Assembly: GCA_934371475.1 (NCBI GenBank)
Contig: CAKRNX010000064.1
Span: 1-11,521 of the forward strand
Length of the DNA: 11,521 bases
Source: an uncultured Lachnospiraceae bacterium
Lineage (GTDB): Bacteria; Bacillota; Clostridia; Lachnospirales; Lachnospiraceae
Reading direction: 5' to 3'
Shown: positions 7,054 to 11,521 of the stretch, in pieces
Position numbering within the stretch: the first letter of the stretch is position 1
How the letters are laid out: each line of letters begins with the position of its first letter
The notes under the pieces: generated by a model
Seen by the model: the letters and a program-made list of their open reading frames with translations, nothing else
Database searches by the model: none
Told to the model about the DNA's origin: nothing
Position numbers and translations under genes: made by a program

Positions 7054-7940
7054 TGCGTCTGTTTGATATTCAGCATTATTGTGTCCATGACGGACCGGGG
7101 ATCCGGACGACTGTATTTCTGAAGGGATGTCCCCTGCGCTGTGGATGGTGCCATAATCCGGAGTCAGCGATTCTAGGGAGACAGATGATGTTTTACCCGG
7201 ACAAATGTGTCAGCTGCGGAGCGTGTGTGCCGGTGTGCCCACAGGGAGCGCAGATTATAGAACAGGGAGTTCATAGATTCCAGAGAGAAAAATGCCGCGC
7301 CTGCGGGTTGTGCGTCAGATCCTGCGCACAGAGAGCACTGGAGATCAGCGGATGTGAACAGAACCTGATGGACATCTATGAAGAAATTTGTCGTGACAGG
7401 ATGTTTTACGGAGACGACGGAGGTGTGACATTCAGCGGAGGGGAGCCGTTACTGCAGCATGAATCGCTGCTTGCACTGCTGGAACTGTGCAGACAGGGCG
7501 GGATCCATAATGCCGTAGAGACGTCCTTATACGCGCCGCGGGAGACAGTGGAAGCAGTGGCTGAGAGGACAGACCTGATGATCTGCGATTACAAGATTGC
7601 CGACCCGATGCTGCATAAGAAATATACGGGAGTGGGGAACGAACAGATCCTGAAAAACATGGAGATGCTGTTAAAATGCAGAGCGCAGACGATGTGGGTC
7701 AGAACTCCGGTGATCCCGGGCGTGAATGATACGGAAGAGAATATGCGGGAGATGGGTGCGTTTTTGTCCGGTTATCCGCTTGCCTGCGTGGAGCTGCTGC
7801 CCTATCACGATATGGGAGAGAGTAAATACATGGCACTGGGAAAAGTGTATGAGTTTTCCGGGGAACAGACGCCTCCCGGAGAAAAGATGGAAAAATTAAG
7901 GGGTATCCTGCGGGAGTGCGGCGTGGAACAGGTATGTTAA
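7053..7940 (+). CDS. Glycyl radical enzyme activase (radical SAM, with two-cluster ferredoxin insert)
   Basis: A 295-residue enzyme that uses S-adenosylmethionine and a reduced [4Fe-4S] cluster to abstract hydrogen from the GRE glycine, here Gly736. The N-terminus has IQHYCVHDGPGIRTTVFLKG, then the radical-SAM triad Cys26-x3-Cys30-x2-Cys33 followed by HNPES. A ferredoxin-like insert follows with Cys52/55/58/62 and Cys81/84/87/91, as in activases of CutC, GDH and HypD types but not PFL-AE. The SAM-binding GGEP is at 129-132, with the DYKIADPMLHKKYTGVGN and RTPVIPGVNDTEENM family segments later. The ATG at 7053 overlaps the GRE TGA (TGATG), implying translational coupling; a GTG at 7050 would add one residue. 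It is the last gene before a strong terminator. Pairing by adjacency makes its partner nearly certain. Confidence 0.96.
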   Translation: MRLFDIQHYCVHDGPGIRTTVFLKGCPLRCGWCHNPESAILGRQMMFYPDKCVSCGACVPVCPQGAQIIEQGVHRFQREKCRACGLCVRSCAQRALEISGCEQNLMDIYEEICRDRMFYGDDGGVTFSGGEPLLQHESLLALLELCRQGGIHNAVETSLYAPRETVEAVAERTDLMICDYKIADPMLHKKYTGVGNEQILKNMEMLLKCRAQTMWVRTPVIPGVNDTEENMREMGAFLSGYPLACVELLPYHDMGESKYMALGKVYEFSGEQTPPGEKMEKLRGILRECGVEQVC

Positions 7941-7946
7941 GAATGC

Positions 7947-7996
7947 AGAGCTGTTGAAAAATAGATGAGAGTCTATGGATCAGCAGCTCTTTTTTT
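7947..7996 (+). terminator. Rho-independent terminator of the GRE operon
   Basis: AGAGCTGTTGA at 7947-7957 pairs with TCAGCAGCTCT at 7980-7990, 11 bp with one G-U. It is capped by a second stem, ATAGA (7961-7965) with TCTAT (7972-7976), around a TGAGAG loop, and followed by a seven-T run (7990-7996). It begins six bases after the activase stop and so closes the five-gene operon. Confidence 0.9.
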
Positions 7997-8082
7997 ATAT
8001 CAGATGTGAGATGCCCCCACCTCTGCAGGTGGCGAGAAACAAATTAGTATCAGTGGTGGGAGCCAATCCCCCATCTGATATA
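7996..8082 (+). repeat. Structured dispersed repeat, copy 1
   Basis: An 87-bp element bounded by perfect 11-bp inverted ends, TATATCAGATG (7996-8006) and CATCTGATATA (8072-8082). It contains hairpin CCACCT-CTGC-AGGTGG at 8017-8032 and a second bulged hairpin 8048-8080 (TATCAG with CTGATA, then TGG with CCA and GGGA with TCCC around GCCAA). The segment 8018-8083 matches 9396-9461 at 60 of 66 bases by eye count. It starts in the T tract of the preceding terminator. It could be a non-autonomous mobile element or a repeated structured RNA. I do not recognise its family. Confidence 0.75.
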
Positions 8083-8096
8083 GCCTCCGGCAGGAT

Positions 8097-8150
8097 TGCA
8101 GAGGTGCGCAGAAGAAATATGTCATGCAGATGCATGACGCGCACTTCGCA
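8097..8150 (+). other. Large bulged hairpin between repeat copy 1 and the AraC-type gene
   Basis: GCAGAGGTGCGC at 8098-8109 pairs with GCGCACTTCGC at 8139-8149, 11 pairs with one bulged A and one G-U. An 11-base one-sided bulge (8110-8120) follows, then a perfect 7-bp stem GTCATGC/GCATGAC around an AGAT loop (8121-8138). T8097 and A8150 add a pair. No T run follows, so it is not a terminator. It lies about 70 bases upstream of the regulator and could be leader RNA or part of a longer repeat unit. Confidence 0.55.
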
Positions 8151-8221
8151 GCAAGAATTCCAAAGCATTTTTGAACAGGGTGTACACGGGCGCATGCAGG
8201 ATGTAATATATAAGATATGAG

Positions 8222-8908
8222 ATGAAGGAAGCCATGGAGCAGGAATTTTTGCTGGAGCTTTGGACAGGCGAGGTAGCGCCGGAGCGGGCAGATCGGTATT
8301 TTGAACGGTTCGGGGCATGGAGCGGACAGGCAGCAGTGATATTAATAAACTGCGAAGGGGCAGATGAAACAGAAGAACAGAAGTTTATCATGCAGATGAA
8401 GAAATGCAGTCGGTGCTTTGGGCGGAAGTCAGGCAGACTGTTGCTGATGTGCCTGTTCAGAAAAAATGATCATGCGAACCGCATGGAGGGAAGCTGGATT
8501 GAGCAGGTATTAAGGAGCAGTTTTCAGCGGGTGCCGTCAGCTGGAATAAGCAGCTGGAAAGATTCCTGGCAGGAGCTGCCGTCAGCTGTGCAGGAGAGCA
8601 GGATCGCCCTGCAGCAGTCAAAAGGAAGACTGTTCTGTTATGAAAAAATAAAAAGAGTGCGGAACAGTGCGGGAAACACGGGCGACAGCCGTACAGGAAA
8701 AGTGATGCGAAGCAGAAACCTTGCTATGGATGAGAGTATACGGCTTCTGACAGAAATGGCAGAACAGGGAGAAGAAGAACTGGAGCAGATTCGGATCCGG
8801 ATTGGACTAATGCAGGTGCTGGAGCGGACGGGAACGGAGGATGCAGTATATTCCGGTATTGTACGGAAAAAAATGCTGGGATGCTGTGTTGAACTGTCAG
8901 AGCCCTGA
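8222..8908 (+). CDS. AraC-family regulator, N-terminal fragment (frameshifted)
   Basis: The first 228 codons of a regulator whose DNA-binding half lies in the next frame. EQEFLLELWTGEVAPERADRYFERFG resembles the segment that follows the receiver domain in YesN-type regulators. SWQELPSAVQESRIALQQSK with LFCYEKI matches the end of the CdaR/GGDEF-like middle domain of those proteins. No receiver domain precedes it: an in-frame stop lies at 8204-8206, so the protein may be N-terminally truncated. The start is uncertain. ATG 8222 has no clear ribosome site, while ATG 8234 has AAGGA only four bases away. Beyond the A7 run at 8867-8873 this frame gives an unlikely tail (MLGCCVELSEP) and stops, while frame 3 continues into a good AraC domain. 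Confidence 0.7.
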   Translation: MKEAMEQEFLLELWTGEVAPERADRYFERFGAWSGQAAVILINCEGADETEEQKFIMQMKKCSRCFGRKSGRLLLMCLFRKNDHANRMEGSWIEQVLRSSFQRVPSAGISSWKDSWQELPSAVQESRIALQQSKGRLFCYEKIKRVRNSAGNTGDSRTGKVMRSRNLAMDESIRLLTEMAEQGEEELEQIRIRIGLMQVLERTGTEDAVYSGIVRKKMLGCCVELSEP

Positions 8909-9329
8909 AGAACTCAGAAAATGTACGCTCATAGTTCAAAAAGAGATAGGGAGACCTGGAGATCCTACCGATATAAATGCAGATGGATCGGCGGGATGGC
9001 ATGAGAAAATTCGAAGAAGTCTTGGATATATTGAGGCGAATTACATGGAGGATGTATCCCTGGAAATGACGGCCCAGTACGCGGAGAGCAGTGTCTTTTA
9101 TCTGAGCAGGCTGTTTCGCCAGGAATTGGATATGACGTTTCTGGAAGCGCTGACAGATGTGCGTTTGATCCATGCGGTGGAGCTGATGCGAGAGAATAAA
9201 ATGAGCCTGGCATCCATTGCAGAGCGCGTAGGATATCCAAATGCCGGATATTTTTACAGACTGTTTAAGCGAAATATGGGAGTTTCTGCTGCCAGAGTAA
9301 AAGAACTCCTGGAAGAGAGCGGGATTTAG
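8841..9329 (+). CDS. AraC-family regulator, C-terminal DNA-binding fragment (frameshifted)
   Basis: This frame carries the AraC DNA-binding domain. Counting from 8841, the first helix-turn-helix is about 71-100 (DVSLEMTAQYAESSVFYLSR then LFRQELDMTF) and the second about 121-150 (MSLASIAERVGYPNAGYFYR then LFKRNMGVSA). The linker KKCWDAVLNCQSPEELRK is a plausible continuation of the upstream fragment. The ATG at 8841 is only where this frame first shows an ATG; GGAGG touches it with no spacing, so independent initiation is unlikely. Removing one A from 8867-8873 would join both parts into one protein of about 369 residues. Family members commonly regulate neighbouring sugar-uptake genes, such as the transporter at 9888. 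Confidence 0.8.
   Translation: MQYIPVLYGKKCWDAVLNCQSPEELRKCTLIVQKEIGRPGDPTDINADGSAGWHEKIRRSLGYIEANYMEDVSLEMTAQYAESSVFYLSRLFRQELDMTFLEALTDVRLIHAVELMRENKMSLASIAERVGYPNAGYFYRLFKRNMGVSAARVKELLEESGI
8867..8873 (+). other. Seven-A run at the AraC frameshift
   Basis: With six A residues the reading would be GTA CGG AAA AAA TGC TGG, fusing both AraC fragments. With the seven present, the frame ends at 8908. The run could be a true mutation, a phase-variable or transcriptional-slippage site, or a sequencing error. Confidence 0.7.
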
Positions 9330-9361
9330 AAAACTGGAATTTACAGCTTACAGAGAGCCTT

Positions 9362-9366
9362 TTTTT
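9362..9366 (+). other. T tract after the AraC-type gene without a clear stem
   Basis: A seven-T run (about 9360-9366) follows the AraC stop by some 30 bases, immediately before repeat copy 2. No convincing GC-rich stem precedes it. The nearest clear terminator for the regulator is at 9536-9577. Confidence 0.35.
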
Positions 9367-9371
9367 AGACA

Positions 9372-9460
9372 TACATCAAATGGGAAAGAGACTCTCACCT
9401 CTATAGGTGGCGGAAAACAAATTGGTATCAGTGGTGGGAGTCAATCCCCCATCTGATATA
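9372..9460 (+). repeat. Structured dispersed repeat, copy 2
   Basis: This is the second, same-orientation copy of the 7996-8082 element, 89 bp long. The end arms TACATCAAATG and CATCTGATATA now pair at 9 of 11 positions. Hairpin CACCT-CTAT-AGGTG (9396-9409) and the TATCAG/CTGATA hairpin are kept. The first C-G pair of copy 1 becomes T-G here, so pairing survives while sequence changes. Like copy 1, it directly follows a T tract. The two copies bracket the broken AraC-type gene. Confidence 0.75.
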
Positions 9461-9535
9461 GTCTCTGCAATACTGCCGGGGTATTCTGGAATAGATTAAA
9501 ATAGTTTAGAAAGAAAAAATGATATAAAAGGACAG

Positions 9536-9577
9536 GCCTTTGGGGATCAGAATTTTTTGAAACCCGAAGGCTTTTTT
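9536..9577 (+). terminator. Rho-independent terminator downstream of the AraC-type gene
   Basis: GCCTTTGGG at 9536-9544 pairs with CCCGAAGGC at 9563-9571, 9 bp with one G-U and an 18-base loop, followed by six T residues (9572-9577). It separates the AraC/repeat segment from the second transporter operon. Confidence 0.75.
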
Positions 9578-9783
9578 GATGAAAGATATAATGGGATATT
9601 ATGATAATAATAACACAAAAAGATTATAATGTTATAAAGCACATCTAGGAAATAAAAGAAGAAAACATGAAAAAAGATTATATCAACTTATAATAAAAAT
9701 ATAACGTTTTCAACTTGAATTAGGAATAATGCATAAAAAAATAATTTTAAAATCATAAAAAATGACGAAATTAACAATATATA
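9578..9783. other. A+T-rich non-coding spacer
   Basis: This part of the 558-base gap between the AraC-type gene and the second permease is visibly A+T-rich. It has no plausible gene on either strand. It contains several TATAAT-like strings (for example 9689-9694) that are expected by chance in such sequence, and the cre-like site at 9699-9712. An upstream activation role is possible but not shown. Confidence 0.5.
9699..9712 (-). promoter_or_regulatory. cre-like site upstream of the second transporter operon
   Basis: On the minus strand TGAAAACGTTATAT matches 9 of 11 defined positions of the cre consensus (TGWAANCGNTNWCA), missing the last two. It lies about 70 bases upstream of the -35 at 9784. 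It shares GAAAACGTT with the site before the GRE gene, suggesting both sugar systems answer to the same LacI/CcpA-type factor. Confidence 0.4.
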
Positions 9784-9811
9784 TTTACAAAACAGAAAAA
9801 TAGAGTATAAT
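9784..9811 (+). promoter_or_regulatory. Sigma-A-type promoter of the second transporter operon
   Basis: TTTACA at 9784-9789, a 16-base spacer, and a perfect TATAAT at 9806-9811. Transcription would start near 9818, leaving a leader of about 70 bases before the ATG at 9888. Confidence 0.65.
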
Positions 9812-9887
9812 GAATTTAGATTTACAAAAGCCAGGTGAAGGAGAAGGTCACGGGCGGAAGAATATTTAATTGGAAAGGGGTTTCGGT

Positions 9888-10880
9888 ATGCAGGAACAGG
9901 CAAAAAAGAAAAGGACAACAGGGGGAACAGTGAGAAAGATTTTTGCTCACCAGGAGATGGTAGTACTATTGGTTATCATTGCGATCGCAATATTTTTGTG
10001 CTTTCGCAGACCGGACTCGTTTCCAACGACACTGAATATTTTTAATGTATTGAAGCAGGCTTCTCACTATGCAGTGCTGGCAGTCGGTATGGGATTTGTT
10101 ATTGTGACCGGCGGCGTTGACCTGTCAGTTGGATCTGTTATTGCATGTTCCATCTGCGTGGCAACTTACGCAAATCGGAGTGCGGGCGGAGAGTTAAATC
10201 CGCTGATTGTTCTTCTGATTATCATAGCGGTCGGACTTGCATTTGGTCTTCTGAACGGTATTCTGGTAGCCAAGATCGGACTTCCGCCGTTTATCGCTAC
10301 GATGGGTGTGCTGAAGATCGGAAATGGTATCGCACTTCTGATTTCAGGCGGTTCACCGATCAAATACGGCGAGACATGGATCAGCGTGTTTGGCGGCAAA
10401 TATATCGGAGTTATTCCTGTAGCAGTTGTGTTTATGCTCGTTGTGGTATTCCTGGCATGGATCTTTTCGAAGTACACAGTGCTTGGCAGAAACATTTATG
10501 CGGTAGGATGCAACCAGAGAGCCTCCAAACTTTCGGGTATTAATGCGGATAACGTGACAATCTTTGTATATGTTCTCAGCGGTCTGATGTGTGCATTTGT
10601 GGGACTTCTGATGCTGGGTCAGTTAAAACAGGCCGGCCCCAATTACGGTGACGGATATGAGCTGGATGCCATTGCAGCCTGTGTAATCGGCGGTATTTCC
10701 ATGACCGGTGGTGAGGGAAACATCTACGGCGTGGTGCTGGGAGCGATTCTGATGTCCCTGCTGAAAAACCTTTTCGTGCAGGTGGCAGTTCCCGGATACT
10801 GGCAGACAGTTGTGCTTGGTATTGTCATTATCTTCTCTGTGGCAATCGACTGCTTCAGAAAGAAACGTCAGGCACGTTAG
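9888..10880 (+). CDS. Second sugar ABC transporter permease (RbsC type)
   Basis: A 330-residue membrane permease of the same family as the 2340 gene but clearly distinct in sequence. A basic N-terminus (MQEQAKKKRT) is followed by about eight to ten hydrophobic segments. Hallmarks are GMGFVIVTGGVDLSVGS at 67-83, GLPPFIATMGVLKIGNGIAL at 131-150, the ATPase-coupling loop GRNIYAVGCNQRASKLSGIN at 200-219, and GGISMTGGEGNIYG at 268-281. ATG 9888 is chosen because AAAGGGG lies 7 bases upstream; an in-frame TTG at 9870 would add six residues without a ribosome site. It is first after a good promoter and is followed by its binding-protein gene. No ATPase gene precedes it, so one must lie downstream or be shared. 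The substrate is unknown. Confidence 0.94.
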   Translation: MQEQAKKKRTTGGTVRKIFAHQEMVVLLVIIAIAIFLCFRRPDSFPTTLNIFNVLKQASHYAVLAVGMGFVIVTGGVDLSVGSVIACSICVATYANRSAGGELNPLIVLLIIIAVGLAFGLLNGILVAKIGLPPFIATMGVLKIGNGIALLISGGSPIKYGETWISVFGGKYIGVIPVAVVFMLVVVFLAWIFSKYTVLGRNIYAVGCNQRASKLSGINADNVTIFVYVLSGLMCAFVGLLMLGQLKQAGPNYGDGYELDAIAACVIGGISMTGGEGNIYGVVLGAILMSLLKNLFVQVAVPGYWQTVVLGIVIIFSVAIDCFRKKRQAR

Positions 10881-10886
10881 ACATGA

Positions 10887-10911
10887 TTTTTACTTCGGGA
10901 AGAAGTTAAAA
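10887..10911 (+). other. Small hairpin between second permease and binding-protein genes
   Basis: ACTTC (10892-10896) and GAAGT (10902-10906) pair around GGGAA. After one T-T mismatch, TTTT (10887-10890) and AAAA (10908-10911) extend it. The T run lies on the 5' side, so it is not a plus-strand terminator. A role in mRNA stability is possible. Confidence 0.35.
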
Positions 10912-10950
10912 TAAAAACTATACTAATGTATGAAGCAAAGGAGAATGGGT

Positions 10951-11521
10951 ATGAAAAAGAGATTAACGGCGTTAGCAATGGCAGCAGCAATGGCAGTATC
11001 AGCAATGAGCATGACAGCATTGGCAGATGATTTCACTCCGGCGGCAGACCTTTCCTATCCCGGAAAAGTATTGAGAACACTTCCTGTAGATCAGGCAGCT
11101 GAGACTCCACTGAAAATTGCTACGGTTATGGTACAGACCAACCCGTTTGGCGCAGCTGTTATGGTAGGACAGAACTACGCAAAAGAAGTGCTGGCAGACA
11201 GAAATTGTACAGTAGACGTAATTGCAGTTGAGAGCATGGATGCTATGAAATGGACTTCTGTACTGGAGAACTGTATCGCTTCCGGTTATGATGCAATCTG
11301 CTTGTTCGGAGTATCTGATGAGCTGGATCCGGTAATTGAAGAAGCGATCAGCGCAGGTATTCTGGTGTATTGCTTTAATGGTGATCTGCCTGATACAGGA
11401 AGAATTGCATGGTTTGGACAGGATAACTACAATGCAGGCGGAAGTGCAGGCGAAGCAGTTGTAGATGCACTGCCGGACGGCGGAACATATGCAGTAGTAA
11501 CAGGCGACTTCTCTGTAATTG
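10951..11521 (+). CDS. Second sugar-type ABC substrate-binding protein (partial, cut by window end)
   Basis: The first 190 residues of an extracytoplasmic binding protein that would serve the permease at 9888. AGGAG lies about 8 bases before ATG 10951. Residues 1-25 are a signal peptide (MKKRLTALAM, Ala/Met-rich core, cleavage at ALA before DDF). As in the first system, there is no lipobox Cys. The mature protein begins with an approximately 28-residue extra segment before the first fold strand (PLKIATVMVQTNPFGAAVMV, about 53-72). Later segments ENCIASGYDAICLFGVSDE, EEAISAGILVYCFNGD and GQDNYNAGGSAGEAVVDAL follow the type-1 sugar-binding pattern, including the helix after the D-N-Y motif. Ligand unknown; sequence differs enough from the 3571 protein to suggest a different one. 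Confidence 0.9.
   Translation, partial: MKKRLTALAMAAAMAVSAMSMTALADDFTPAADLSYPGKVLRTLPVDQAAETPLKIATVMVQTNPFGAAVMVGQNYAKEVLADRNCTVDVIAVESMDAMKWTSVLENCIASGYDAICLFGVSDELDPVIEEAISAGILVYCFNGDLPDTGRIAWFGQDNYNAGGSAGEAVVDALPDGGTYAVVTGDFSVI

Noticed and set aside
7975..8220. Open frame of 81 codons after the activase gene
   Set aside because: It runs through the terminator stem and the structured repeat, has no ribosome site or family resemblance, and its frame is not kept in repeat copy 2.
8841..9329. AraC C-terminal half as an independent small regulator gene
   Set aside because: The ATG at 8841 has no correctly spaced ribosome site and overlaps the upstream frame; one fewer A would make a continuous protein, so a frameshift is the better explanation.
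7996..9460. CRISPR-like repeats
   Set aside because: Only two copies, about 1.3 kb apart with a gene between them, and with complex internal structure.

Overview
The window looks like chromosomal DNA from an anaerobic Gram-positive gut clostridium, probably Lachnospiraceae. That is inferred, not proven, from moderate G+C, strong AGGAG-type ribosome binding sites, frequent dense operons, sigma-A-like promoters, and the combination of a glycyl radical enzyme (GRE) with sugar-type ABC transporters. No phage, plasmid, CRISPR, tRNA or rRNA gene was seen.

Region 1 (1-438, minus) is the N-terminal 146 residues of a DeoR-family repressor. It is transcribed divergently from region 2. The 287-bp divergent spacer holds an extended -10 promoter for the repressor, a sigma-A promoter for the plus-strand operon, and two different operator-like palindromes.

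Region 2 (650-7996, plus) reads as one transcription unit from promoter to terminator. It encodes a double-domain sugar ABC ATPase (726), an RbsC-type permease (2340), a secreted type-1 binding protein (3571), a GRE (4765) and its radical-SAM activase (7053, overlapping the GRE stop codon). Two of the spacers share a diverged duplicated element. A strong hairpin, possibly an attenuator, and a cre-like site lie just before the GRE gene. The simplest reading is import of an unphosphorylated sugar- or polyol-like substrate that the GRE then attacks in the cytoplasm, under DeoR control. The GRE is the most interesting gene. It aligns with the family around the thiyl-radical Cys (Cys372), but it lacks the Glu two residues downstream (Cys-x-Glu) that is typical of the dehydratase/lyase GREs, and it lacks the Cys-Cys of pyruvate formate-lyase. 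Its glycyl radical loop reads RKGGF. It therefore fits none of the textbook GRE subclasses, and the substrate cannot be named from this window. No kinase, dehydrogenase or microcompartment shell gene is present here.

Region 3 (7996-9460) is an AraC-type regulator broken by a +1 shift at an A7 run. It also appears to lack an N-terminal sensory domain. It is bracketed by two direct copies of an 87-89 bp structured repeat, each beginning at the end of a T tract. A second, large bulged hairpin lies between the first repeat and the regulator.

Region 4 (9461-9887) has no gene. It holds a terminator, an A+T-rich stretch, a cre-like site and a good promoter. Region 5 (9888-11521, plus) starts a second sugar ABC operon with an RbsC-type permease followed by a binding protein cut by the window end. 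Its ATPase is not in view.
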